Shown here one piece after another: positions 53,509 to 63,603 of a stretch of DNA of 64,000 bases (the first letter of the stretch is position 1; each line of letters starts with the position of its first letter). The DNA lies in assembly GCF_022808855.1 (NCBI RefSeq), contig NZ_JAKZLF010000009.1:66195-130194 (forward strand), in the 5' to 3' direction. This stretch comes from Anaeromyxobacter soli. GTDB lineage: Bacteria > Myxococcota > Myxococcia > Myxococcales > Anaeromyxobacteraceae. Both the position numbers and the translations under genes were made by a program. Under the pieces are notes generated by a model that was given only the letters and a program-made list of their open reading frames with translations, was not told the origin of the DNA and ran no database searches.

Positions 53509-54836
53509 AGGGCGCCCTCCGCCGGCGCGGGCGCCCCGACCTCGGACGCGGGCGGGCTCTTCGCGATCTGGCGGCGGAGGAGGACGATCACCATCGCCGC
53601 GAGGAACAGGTAGAGGATCGTGAACGCCACGAACGGGACGGCGATGTTGCCGACCGGCGTCACCGCGTCCGCCGTCCGCATGACGTCGCGGATCGTGAAC
53701 GGCTGCCGGCCCCACTCGGTGACGAGCCAGCCCGCCTCGAGGGCGAGGAAGCCGAAGGGCGAGGTGACGAGCACCGCCCGGAGGAGGAGGCGCGGCAGGG
53801 GCTTCCCGCGGAGCCGGTGATACAGGTACGCGAGCGCGACGAGCGCGAGCGCGCTGCCGAGGCCGACCATGGCCTGGAAGGCGAGGTGGACGTTCCGCAC
53901 GTTCGGCCAGTTCTCGCGCGGGAACGCCTCGAGGCCGCGCACCTCCGCCCGCGGGTCGTGGAAGGCGAGGAGCGAGAGGCCGTAGGGGATCTCGAGGGCG
54001 AGGCGCGTCTCCCGCGCCTCGACGTCGGGGAGCCCGCCGACCCGGAGCGGCGCGCCGCGCTCGGTCCGGAACTGCCCCTCCAGCGCGGCGAGCTTCACGG
54101 GCTGGGTCGCCGCCACCTGGCGCGCGGAGAAGTCGCCCGAGATGGGCTGGAGGAGGGCCGCGACCGCCCCGACGCCGAGGGCCACGCGGAGCGCGCCGCG
54201 GTGGAACGCGTTCGCCGGATCGCGCAGCAGGAAGAGCGCGTGGATGCCGGCCACCGCGAACCCGGTCGCGACGTAGCTCGAGAGCAGCACGTGCACCACC
54301 TCGTGCGCCCAGCCCGGCGGGAACATGGCCACGAGCGGCTGCACGTCCGAGGCGGCGCCGTGGAGCACCGCGAAGCCCGCCGGCACGTTCATCCACGCGT
54401 TCGCGAGCGTGACGAAGAACGCCGAGGCGGCGCCGCTCGCCGCGACCACGACGCCGCTCGCGAGGTGCAGCCGCGGCCCCACCCGGCCCCAGCCGTACAG
54501 GTAGATGCCGAGGAAGATCGCCTCAGCGAAGAACGCGAAGCCCTCGAGCGAGAAGGGCATCCCGATGATGGGCCCGGCGAACTCCATGAAGCGCGGCCAG
54601 AGGAGCCCGAGCTCGAACGAGATCACCGTCCCGGAGACCGCCCCGACGGCGAAGAGGATGGCGGTCCCCTTGGCCCAGCGCTTCGCGAGCTCGAGGTAGG
54701 CCGGCGCGCCGGTGCGCCGGAAGCGCCACTCGGCGAGCACCATGAAGAGCGGCATCGCGACGCCGACCGCCGCGAAGACGATGTGGAAGGCGAGCGAGGT
54801 CCCGAAAAGCCAGCGGGCAGCGAGGAGGTCGTTCAC
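53505..54836 (-). CDS. cydA: Cytochrome bd quinol oxidase subunit I (short Q-loop type)
   Basis: Haem-bearing subunit of cytochrome bd, 443 aa with about nine helices. GTG 54836 gives the normal start NDLLAARWLFGTSLAFH with haem ligand His18; the GRQPFTIRDVMRTADAVTP block marks the conserved region after the Q loop. The length indicates the short-Q-loop (CIO-like) group. It is preceded on the same strand by an NtrC-type regulator (95-bp gap), which may control the oxidase; no -24/-12 element was found in that gap. Confidence 0.95.
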   Translation of the reverse strand: MNDLLAARWLFGTSLAFHIVFAAVGVAMPLFMVLAEWRFRRTGAPAYLELAKRWAKGTAILFAVGAVSGTVISFELGLLWPRFMEFAGPIIGMPFSLEGFAFFAEAIFLGIYLYGWGRVGPRLHLASGVVVAASGAASAFFVTLANAWMNVPAGFAVLHGAASDVQPLVAMFPPGWAHEVVHVLLSSYVATGFAVAGIHALFLLRDPANAFHRGALRVALGVGAVAALLQPISGDFSARQVAATQPVKLAALEGQFRTERGAPLRVGGLPDVEARETRLALEIPYGLSLLAFHDPRAEVRGLEAFPRENWPNVRNVHLAFQAMVGLGSALALVALAYLYHRLRGKPLPRLLLRAVLVTSPFGFLALEAGWLVTEWGRQPFTIRDVMRTADAVTPVGNIAVPFVAFTILYLFLAAMVIVLLRRQIAKSPPASEVGAPAPAEGAL

Positions 54837-54931
54837 GGGCCCCTGATGTAGCGCTGCGGCGGTCCCGCGCGAGTCCCGCTCGGGCGTGGGCACTTCGCCG
54901 CAGGGTGACACCGAACCCGCGGGCGGCTCCG

Positions 54932-56284
<1,353 letters not shown>

Positions 56285-57843
56285 CGCCCCCCTCCTCCTC
56301 CGCCCCGTCCGCCGCCGGGGTCGGGATCCAAAGCGTGAACGTCGCGCCCGCGCCGGGCGTGCTCTCCACCTCGATGCGTCCGCGCAGGGCCGCCGCGATC
56401 TCGCGCGAGATGGCGAGCCCGAGGCCGGTGCCCTTGCCGGAGGGCTTCGTCGTGTAGAACGGCTCGAAGATCCGCTTGCGCTCCTCGGGGCGCAGCCCGG
56501 CCCCCGTGTCGCTCACCGAGAGCCCGAGGAGCCCGCCGCGCCGGGCGGCGCGCACCGCCAGCCGGCCGCCCCCCGGCATCGCCTCGACCGCATTCGACAC
56601 GAGGTTCCCGAGCACGTGGCCGACCAGCGCGGGATCGAGGCGCACCTGGGCGAGATCGGGCGGCACCTCGCGCACGAGCTCGAGGCGCGCCCGGTCGGCC
56701 TCCGGCACGTTGAGGGTGAGCGCCTCGTGCACGAGCGCGGCGAGGTCCACCGGCGCCGCCTCGGGCCGCAGGCCGCGGGCCGAGTCGAGGAAGCGCCGGA
56801 TGATGGCGGTCATCCGCCGCACCTCGCTCTCCACGACCTCGAGCCCGGCGCTGAGCTCGGGCGGGCACGCCGGATCGCGCGCGAGGAGCTGCACGTGGCC
56901 GCTGATCGTGTTGAGGGGGTTCCCGAGCTCGTGGGCGATGGTGCCGGAGAGCTGGCCGAGCGCCGCCAGCCGCTCCTTGGAGACGAGGTCCCGGCGCGCC
57001 TCGAACAGGAGCCGGTTCAGCTCGGCGAGCTCGCGGTTCTTGCGGGCGAGGTCGGCCGTCGCGTCGGCGACCATGGCGGCGAGGTCGTCGTTGAAGCGGC
57101 GCACCCGCTGCAGCATGGCGCGCAGGCCGCGGGCGAGCACGCCGATCTCGTCGGACCGCTCCGGGCCGGGCACCCCCTCCGCGTCGATGGCGCCCGACTG
57201 GACGCCCTCGATGGCGACCGCCAGCTGCGACAGCGGCCGCACGAGCATGTGACCGAGGAGGAACGTGAACAGCACGGCGAGGACCGCGGCCCCCACCCCG
57301 GCGACGAGGAAGAACTCGCGGCGCTCGGTGCTGGCGATCTCCTCGACCTCCGAGAGCGTCGTCTCGATCCGCAGCGCGCCGAAGGTGGTGCGCCCCTCGT
57401 GGAGGGGGAGGTCCACCCGCCAGCCGCGCGACTCGCCGTCGTCGACGAGCGACACCGTCGCCTCGACGGGGAACGCCCGCGCGGCGCGGGTCTCGGCCTC
57501 GATCTCGGCGCCCTCGAGCCCGAACGTCACGCGCGCGACGCGCACCTCGCCCTTGTGCCGGATGGCGAGCTCGGCGAAGCGCACGATGCGGCGCGGCCGG
57601 AGCTGCTCGGCCAGCGCGTCGGCGGCCTTCTCGATGTCGGTGCCGGGGGAGAGGTCCAGCTCCTCCGCGACCGCCTTCGCGAGGTCGACGCTGCGCTCGC
57701 GCAGCGTGGCCTCGATGGCGCGGGTCGCGACCCGCTCGCCGAGGTAGGACGCGACGCCGAGGGTGAGGACCAGCGTCGCGGCGAAGAGCAGGATGATGCG
57801 GGCACGGAGGGACATGATCGTTCCAGCTCACGCGCCCGGGGGA

Positions 57844-57882
57844 CCCGGCACCGGCGGCGGGGGGTGAGCCGCCGGTGCCGGG
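57844..57882 (-). terminator. 14-bp perfect hairpin after the Lys-rich protein gene
   Basis: Positions 57844-57857 pair exactly with 57869-57882 across an 11-nt loop, beginning 11 bp beyond the stop of the small secreted protein gene and before the kinase start. No T run follows. It likely ends the small transcript. Confidence 0.65.
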
Positions 57883-57892
57883 AACCGTTCGG

Positions 57893-58120
57893 CTACTTCG
57901 ACGCGGGCGCGGCCGGGGCGGCCTCGGTCTTCGCGGCCGCCTTCTTGGCGGTGTGCTTCTTCGCGGTGTGCTTCTTCTTCGCCGGCTTCGCGGCCGGCGT
58001 GGCCTCCGTCTTCGTCTCCGTCGCGGCGGCCGGGGCCTCCGGCTTCGTCTCCTGCGCGAACGCAGGGGCGGCGGAGGCGAAAACGGCGAGGGCCGCGAGG
58101 GTGCCGATCATCTTACGCAT
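57893..58120 (-). CDS. Small exported Lys/Ala-rich repeat protein
   Basis: Protein of 75 aa: a clear signal peptide (residues 1-22, cleavage after AFA) and a mature part consisting of Ala, Lys, Glu, Thr and Pro. A central basic repeat (KKKHTAKKHTAKKAAAK) resembles histone H1-like tails, yet the protein is predicted to be exported. ATG 58120 has GGAGGAG about 7 nt upstream. It could bind lipopolysaccharide, DNA or the cell wall; this is inference from charge. It has its own hairpin terminator and is separate from the kinase operon. Confidence 0.75.
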   Translation of the reverse strand: MRKMIGTLAALAVFASAAPAFAQETKPEAPAAATETKTEATPAAKPAKKKHTAKKHTAKKAAAKTEAAPAAPASK

Positions 58121-58317
58121 GTGAGTCTCCTCCGGGCGCCTGAAAGGATTGGGTTGGGCCCGGTGCGCGCGAAGGAGAGCACGGCGCGTGCCGGGCGGCG
58201 CGGCGCCCCGGTCGGACCGGATTCCGCGGTGTTGCGGCCCTCGAGGCAGCTCGGGCCGCCGCCGCGCGAGGAGATCCGGGACGGACGGCTCCGGGCGGCG
58301 GGGCGATTCTCCTCGAA

Positions 58318-58346
58318 TTGACCCATCCGGATCCCGGCTGTAACTT
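58318..58346 (+). promoter_or_regulatory. Possible housekeeping promoter for the beta-barrel gene
   Basis: TTGACC at 58318-58323 and TAACTT at 58341-58346 are separated by 17 bp. The -35 matches at five of six positions, the -10 at three. It lies 55 bp before the start codon in an otherwise GC-rich divergent gap. Confidence 0.4.
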
Positions 58347-58400
58347 CGTCGCCGCCTGCCCGGCCGGAGCTCGTCCGGGCGAGGCGCCCCTGGAGGTTCC

Positions 58401-59414
58401 ATGCGTCGTCTGCTGGCGCCCATCGCCGTCGCCGCCGTCCTGTCGCTGCGCCCGGGCCTCGCCCTCGCGGGGGAGCCGCTCGATCTCGATCTCGCCCGGC
58501 TGGGCGCGCCGAGCGCCGACGTATGGAAGCGGCTCGCCAAGGTGCAGGACACCCCCTTCACGCTCTCCGACTCGGAGGCGGCGCTCCTCGCCAGCGAGGC
58601 CAAGACGCGCTTCGCCATCCTCTCCACCGAGACGGCGCTCGCGCTCTCGTCCGCGATCCTCACCCCCGCCTCCACGACCGGCTACGTCGGCTTCGACGTC
58701 GACCTCGAGGCGGCCTACGTCGCGGTGCACCCCGGGACCGTCGGCCGGACCTCGTTCGGCTCGCCGCCCGTGTTCGAGCCGCGCGGCCCGTGGCAGACCC
58801 GCTCGATGACGCCCCACGAGCTGTTCCTGCCCTCGGTGCACGTCCGTAAGTCGCTGCCGTTCAGCCTCGAGCTGGGCGGCCGGATGATCTACCTGTCGCA
58901 GTCCTCCTACTTCGGCGCGCAGGTCGAGGGGAAGTGGGCGCTCAACGAGGGCTTCCGCGTGCTGCCCGACCTCGCGGTGCGCGTCGCCCACACCCAGCTC
59001 TTCGGCCAGCGCGACTGGAACCTCGGCGCGACGGACCTCGACCTCATGGTGTCGAAGCGCTTCGGCGTGAACGGGGTCACGAGCTTCACGCCCTACCTCG
59101 CGGGGCGCTTCACCTACGTCGGCGCGTCCTCCGAGACGATGGACTTCGGCCCGCGCCGCGCCGGCGGGACGACCGCGACCGCGCCCGCCGACCTGCGCTC
59201 CACGCAGGCCGCGTTCCCGAAGCTGCGCGCCGGCTTCTACCGGACGACCGCGGGCGTGCGCTTCACCGCCCACGTCGTCTCGCTCGCGGGCGAGGTCACG
59301 TACTTCGGCGGCGCGACGAAGGACGGGAAGGCCAACCCCGCGGCGGACGAGTACCCGGACTACCGGCTCGCCTCCACGTGGGGCGGCGCGCTCAAGGCGG
59401 GCTGGGAGTTCTAG
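58401..59414 (+). CDS. Predicted outer-membrane beta-barrel protein, family unknown
   Basis: Exported protein of 337 aa with signal peptide (residues 1-23, cleavage after ALA), alternating hydrophobic/polar strands through most of its length, and a C-terminal GWEF that fits barrel insertion. The N-terminal region (about 25-80) is helical and not barrel-like. I do not recognise the family. CTGGAGG lies about 5 nt before ATG 58401. Its 3' end overlaps the convergent GDPD gene by 23 bp. Confidence 0.7.
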   Translation: MRRLLAPIAVAAVLSLRPGLALAGEPLDLDLARLGAPSADVWKRLAKVQDTPFTLSDSEAALLASEAKTRFAILSTETALALSSAILTPASTTGYVGFDVDLEAAYVAVHPGTVGRTSFGSPPVFEPRGPWQTRSMTPHELFLPSVHVRKSLPFSLELGGRMIYLSQSSYFGAQVEGKWALNEGFRVLPDLAVRVAHTQLFGQRDWNLGATDLDLMVSKRFGVNGVTSFTPYLAGRFTYVGASSETMDFGPRRAGGTTATAPADLRSTQAAFPKLRAGFYRTTAGVRFTAHVVSLAGEVTYFGGATKDGKANPAADEYPDYRLASTWGGALKAGWEF

Positions 59415-60165
59415 GGGCGAGCGCCGCGCGGATCCGCCCCGGCGCGTTCGTGATGATCGCCGCCGCGCCCAGCGCGGCGAGCCGGCGCGCCTCCTCGGGA
59501 TCGTCCACCGTCCAGACGTTCACCGCGAGTCCGCGTTTCGCCCAGGCGCGCGCACGGGCGGGGGTGACGAGCTGGCGCTCGGGGTGGATCGCGGCGGGCC
59601 GCAAGAGCCGCGTCGCGAGCGCGGTCAGGACGCGGCGCGGACGCTCGGCCTCGACGAGCAGCCCCACCGGGAGCTCCGGCGCGGCGACGCGGAACGCCAC
59701 CACGAGCCGGTAGTCGAACGACGACACGAGGACGCGGCCGCCGGCGCGCGCGCGGCGGAGGACCCCCGCGACCGCGGTGGCGAGCCCGAGGTCGGCGCGG
59801 CGGAGGCGCGACTTGAGCTCCACGTTCAGGACCGCGCCCGGCAGGGCCTCGAGCACCTCCTCGAGGCGCGGGATCCGTTCACCCCGGAAGCGGTCTCCGC
59901 GGAGCGCGCCGACGTCGAGCGCCCGCAGCGCCGCGAAGGGCGCGTCGGGGACGGAGAGGGCGACGCCGGTGAGGCGGGCCGCGTCCTCGTCGTGGAAGAC
60001 GACCAGCTCCCCGGTGGCGCAGCGCCACACGTCCAGCTCGACCCCGTCCGCGCCCTGCTCGAGCGCGAGGCGGAAGGCGGAGAGCGTGTTCTCGGGCGCG
60101 TCGGCGCTCGCGCCGCGGTGCCCCAGGACGAGGGGCCGCCCCGCGACCCGCGGCGCATCGGTCAT
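59392..60165 (-). CDS. Glycerophosphodiester phosphodiesterase
   Basis: Hydrolyses glycerophosphodiesters to glycerol-3-phosphate and an alcohol; 257 aa, without signal peptide, so cytosolic. Catalytic and metal residues are visible in LGHRGAS (His16-Arg17), ENTLSAF (Glu25) and GVELDVW (Glu43, Asp45), followed by VVFHDE and the C-terminal VNVWTVDDPEEARRL. ATG 60165 is preferred to in-frame starts upstream by the family start. Confidence 0.94.
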   Translation of the reverse strand: MTDAPRVAGRPLVLGHRGASADAPENTLSAFRLALEQGADGVELDVWRCATGELVVFHDEDAARLTGVALSVPDAPFAALRALDVGALRGDRFRGERIPRLEEVLEALPGAVLNVELKSRLRRADLGLATAVAGVLRRARAGGRVLVSSFDYRLVVAFRVAAPELPVGLLVEAERPRRVLTALATRLLRPAAIHPERQLVTPARARAWAKRGLAVNVWTVDDPEEARRLAALGAAAIITNAPGRIRAALAPRTPSPP

Positions 60166-60258
60166 TGCTCCCGGCATGGGCGCGCTCCCCGCGCCTGGCA
60201 TCGAGGGGGGCGCGCGGCTATTCTACCTCGCTCGCGGCAGCGGCCGCGCTGGATCCCG

Positions 60259-60426
60259 ATGACCGAGCTCCTCCTCGTCCTGTTCGTCACCCTCCTCGTC
60301 TTCGGCGCGACGCGCATCCCCGCGCTCGGCGACGCGCTCGGCCGCGCCGTGCGCAACGCGCGCGCGGGCGCCTCCGGCGAGCCGCCGGCGCGCGGGCGGG
60401 AGGGTGACTCGCGGCACCCGAGGTGA
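60259..60426 (+). CDS. Very short TatA/E-family protein
   Basis: Twin-arginine translocase subunit-like protein of 55 aa: one membrane helix (residues 3-15) and the amphipathic helix with FGATRIPALGDALGRAVRNAR, which matches the TatA/E motif. The tail is only about 20 residues, shorter than usual TatA. No tatC or tatB is in the window. It is divergent from GDPD. Confidence 0.8.
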   Translation: MTELLLVLFVTLLVFGATRIPALGDALGRAVRNARAGASGEPPARGREGDSRHPR

Positions 60427-60447
60427 TCGCGAACCACGAGCCGTCGT

Positions 60448-61230
60448 CTAGAGCGGCCGCGCTTTCGGAGACGACCCGTCGCGGCGGCCCCGCTCCCGCC
60501 GGAGCTTCCGGGCGAGGGCGCGGACGAGCGGGTGGATCGCGAGATCCTCCGCCAGCGCGCGCAGGTCCGGCCCGGGGAGCGAAGGGACGAGCTTCAGCGC
60601 GAGCTCGGGCTCCGCGTACGGGTTCCGCGCCAGCGCGCGGGCGACCGCGGGCCGGCTGCACCAGCGCGACTCGAAGAGGCGGCGCAGGGTCTCGGGCCGG
60701 CACGGGCGGCGCGCCGCGATGCGGACGACGAACGGCTCCGTGAGCTGCGGGTTCCGCAGCAGCTCCTCGACGACGGCGGGATCGCCCTCCGCCGCCAGAC
60801 GCGCGAGGAGATCGGGATCGCGGCGCCCGCGCGCGAACGCCTTCTTGTGACCCATCGACAGCCCCGCGAGCCGGGGATCCGGCCGGGCGCGCGCGGCGGG
60901 GAACGCGCGCAGCGGCGCGGGGGAGACGAGCAGGCTCGTGACCTCGTCGAGGCCGCGCTCGGTGGCGGCCGCGTAGAGCTCGGCGCGCCACGCGTAGGAC
61001 AGCTCGGGATCGGGATCCGCGAGGGCCTGGCCGACCGCGGCGATGGCGACGCGAGACGCGGGGTCGGGCGCGCGGGCGAGCGCCGCGACGAGCACCGCCG
61101 CCGCGGCGGGCGCCTCGGCGCCGAGCGCGCGGCCCGCGGCGCGGGCGCGGATCTCTCCCTCCTCGAGCGCCCCGAGCCGCCGCGCGAGCCGCCGCGCCGC
61201 CAGGACCTCCGGCGCGGTCGCGCCCGTCAC
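60448..61230 (-). CDS. Alpha-helical repeat protein, family unknown
   Basis: Protein of 260 aa composed of short helices with repeated patterns such as DPAVVEELLRNPQLTEPFVVRIA and RPAVARALARNPYAEPELALKLV, resembling HEAT-like repeats. No catalytic motif was seen, and a scaffold role is plausible. GTG 61230 overlaps the stop of the MJ0042-type gene in GTGA, so the two genes are translationally coupled. Confidence 0.7.
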   Translation of the reverse strand: MTGATAPEVLAARRLARRLGALEEGEIRARAAGRALGAEAPAAAAVLVAALARAPDPASRVAIAAVGQALADPDPELSYAWRAELYAAATERGLDEVTSLLVSPAPLRAFPAARARPDPRLAGLSMGHKKAFARGRRDPDLLARLAAEGDPAVVEELLRNPQLTEPFVVRIAARRPCRPETLRRLFESRWCSRPAVARALARNPYAEPELALKLVPSLPGPDLRALAEDLAIHPLVRALARKLRRERGRRDGSSPKARPL

Positions 61231-62891
61231 CTCCGGCGCGCCTCCTCCGGCGCGGCGGAGATGCGCAGCGCCGCCCCGGCGAGCTGCGGCGGGTACTCGT
61301 CGATCGCGACGAGGAAGGGCACCTCGTCCCCGGGCCGGATCTCGTCGGGCGCACGCCGGGCGGCGGCGCGGGACGCCCGGGCGAGCGCCTCCGGAGTGGC
61401 CGCGCGCCAGAGATCCTCCGGGCCCGGGACCGCCCCCGCGAGCGCCTCCCCGCGCGCGATCACCGTCCCCTCGCGCACCACCTCCACCGCGACCCGGACC
61501 GAGCGGACCCGCGCCGGCGCGTGCGAGACGATGGAGCCGCGGACGAACAGGATGGGGGCGGCGCGCTCCCTATCGTAGAGGCCGCTGCGGACGTCGGACG
61601 CGACGAACGGGCCCGCGGGCGTGCCGTGGCGGAGGGCGGCGGCGATGGCCGCCGGCCGGAACGCCGCGGCCTCGATGCGCCCGCCGCGCCACACGACGAG
61701 CATCGCGAGCGCGATGGCGAGCACGGCCACGAGCGCGACGGCGTTCACGGCGAGCGCGGTCAGCCGCGCGCCGCGCGCCGAGGAGCCTCGCCGCGCCGAG
61801 GCGGGCGGGGCCGTGAACGGCGCCGCGCGCACCGGCGCGTGCGGCTCCGGCACCTCGGCGACGGGGATGAAGTCTAGCGTCGTGGGGACGTGCGCCGGGA
61901 TCGGCAGGGGCGGCGGGCGGAGCGGGGCGCGCGGAGCGGGCGCAGGCGTCGGCTCCGTGGCGAGGGCGAGCGCGGCGGAGGCGTGGTGCGCGGGTGCGAA
62001 GGACGGCTCGGGGTGCGAGGAGAGCTCGGACAGCTCGAGGCCCGGCGCACCGAAGGCGAACGCGGGCTCGGAGTCGAGCGCGAGACCCGGCCCGCCGAAC
62101 GCCGGCTCCGAGCCGCCGAACGCGCCGCGCGAGCGGTCGCGGCCGCCGCCGGACGCACGGAACGCCGCCGGCGTCTCGCGATCCTCGAGCGTCAGATCGG
62201 GCCCGGAGGGCGGGGCCGCCTCGCCGGCGGGCTCGGGCGGCGGCTCGGCGGGAGCCGGCGCGGCGCCGAGCAGGTCGGCGAGGTCCGTGAGCGGCAGCCC
62301 GCGCGCGCGGCCCGAGGACTCCGCGGGACCGTCCGCCACCTCCGCGAGCGCCGCGCTGCCGGTCGCGGCCCAGGGGTCGGCCCCGAAGGAGGAGGCCTCT
62401 TCCTCGGGCGCGCCGGCGGCGTCGCCGGCGCCGGCGGCGAACGGATCGTCGCTCGCCGTCGAGGAGGCGAACGGATCCGCCGCCTGGAAGGGATCGGCCT
62501 CGGTCGCGTGCGGCTCGCGCGCGGCGGGCGCCGGGATGGTCCACGCGAAGGGGTCGGCCTCCGGCCCGGCGGGCGCCGCGGGGGCGAACGGATCGAACGA
62601 AGGGGCAGCGAAGGTGTCCGGGCGAGCGAACGACGGCTCCGGCGGCGGGGGGAACGCGAAGGGATCGCCGGACGCCGGTGCGGAGGAGCGCGCGGGCGGC
62701 TCGAGCTCGACGTCGAGCGCCGGCGCGCGCGGCGCCGGGGCGGGCACCGCGGCGGGCGGCGTCCCGCCGTGCTCACGCTGCACGGCGAAGACCGTCTTGC
62801 ACTGCGAGCAGCGCACCTTGGCGCCGCGCGGGCCGATCTTCTCGTCCGCGACGCGGAACCTCGCTTGACAGCTGGTGCAGAGGACGATCAT
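61227..62891 (-). CDS. MJ0042 zinc-finger/DUF3426-like membrane protein
   Basis: Protein of 554 aa. The N-terminus is an MJ0042-type zinc ribbon with Cys5, Cys8, Cys28 and Cys31. A long low-complexity Ala/Pro/Glu-rich region (about 40-375) with repeats such as ADPFA and ASDDPFA follows, then one membrane helix (about 378-402) and a C-terminal DUF3426-like beta domain (about 405-545). The layout matches a myxobacterial-type class of unknown role. It is divergent from phaR with 109 bp between. Confidence 0.85.
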   Translation of the reverse strand: MIVLCTSCQARFRVADEKIGPRGAKVRCSQCKTVFAVQREHGGTPPAAVPAPAPRAPALDVELEPPARSSAPASGDPFAFPPPPEPSFARPDTFAAPSFDPFAPAAPAGPEADPFAWTIPAPAAREPHATEADPFQAADPFASSTASDDPFAAGAGDAAGAPEEEASSFGADPWAATGSAALAEVADGPAESSGRARGLPLTDLADLLGAAPAPAEPPPEPAGEAAPPSGPDLTLEDRETPAAFRASGGGRDRSRGAFGGSEPAFGGPGLALDSEPAFAFGAPGLELSELSSHPEPSFAPAHHASAALALATEPTPAPAPRAPLRPPPLPIPAHVPTTLDFIPVAEVPEPHAPVRAAPFTAPPASARRGSSARGARLTALAVNAVALVAVLAIALAMLVVWRGGRIEAAAFRPAAIAAALRHGTPAGPFVASDVRSGLYDRERAAPILFVRGSIVSHAPARVRSVRVAVEVVREGTVIARGEALAGAVPGPEDLWRAATPEALARASRAAARRAPDEIRPGDEVPFLVAIDEYPPQLAGAALRISAAPEEARRR

Positions 62892-62932
62892 GCGGCCCCA
62901 CTCGGGATCCGCAGATTACACCGCTGCGGCGC

Positions 62933-62961
62933 TTGACACAAAGCGTCCGCCCCAGAACAAT
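62933..62961 (+). promoter_or_regulatory. Housekeeping (sigma-70 type) promoter of phaR
   Basis: A perfect -35 TTGACA at 62933-62938 and AACAAT at 62956-62961 (four of six matches) are separated by exactly 17 bp. Transcription would start about 35 bp before the ATG. This is the best such promoter in the window. Confidence 0.75.
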
Positions 62962-63000
62962 CCTTTGAGTTCGCGCACTTACTCACCTCGGACGGCCCCC

Positions 63001-63600
63001 ATGAACGAAGAACGCCCCGCAGCCAGCGAGCCCTCCGCGGGTGGGCGCGAGCCCAAGGTCATCAAGCGCTACACCAACCGTAAGCTCTACGACACGGTCG
63101 AGTCGCGCTACGTGACCCTCGACGAGATCGCCCAGATGATCAAGGCGGGCGCCGAGGTGAAGATCATCGACAACCGGACGAAGGAGGATCTCACGTCCGT
63201 CACGCTCGCGCAGATCATCTTCGAGGAGGAGAAGAAGACCTCGAAGATGAGCCTCGACACGCTGCGCGATCTGATCCGCCACGGCGGCGAGGTGGCGCAG
63301 CGGCTCGTCGAGGGGACGCAGGCCGAGCTGCGCGGCCGCGTCGAGGCGGTCCGCGCCGCCGCCGAGCAGCGGGTGCAGACCCTGCTCGTGAAGGGTCAGC
63401 AGACGAGCGATCGCGCCCGGGAGATGGTGCAGTCGTCGCAGGAGACGATGACCGCGTTCCAGAAGCGGGTCGACGAGCGGGTGCGCACCGCGGTCGAGCA
63501 GATGTCCACCGTCTCGGACGCGCGGAAGCAGCTCGACGACATCTCGCGGCGGATCGAGGCGCTCGAGAAGCGGCTCGACGACCTCGCCCCGAAGCCGTAG
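63001..63600 (+). CDS. phaR: PhaR-type polyhydroxyalkanoate synthesis regulator
   Basis: Regulator of 199 aa. The N-terminal PHB/PHA accumulation regulator DNA-binding domain (about 18-82) contains VIKRYTNRKLYDTVESRYVTLDEIA and the DVKIIDN-like KIIDNRTKEDLTS. The C-terminal part (about 105-199) is a long coiled coil, unlike short PhaR of Ralstonia, and resembles phasin-type helices. No pha synthase gene is in view. A good sigma-70 promoter precedes it. Confidence 0.9.
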   Translation: MNEERPAASEPSAGGREPKVIKRYTNRKLYDTVESRYVTLDEIAQMIKAGAEVKIIDNRTKEDLTSVTLAQIIFEEEKKTSKMSLDTLRDLIRHGGEVAQRLVEGTQAELRGRVEAVRAAAEQRVQTLLVKGQQTSDRAREMVQSSQETMTAFQKRVDERVRTAVEQMSTVSDARKQLDDISRRIEALEKRLDDLAPKP

Positions 63601-63603
63601 CGC

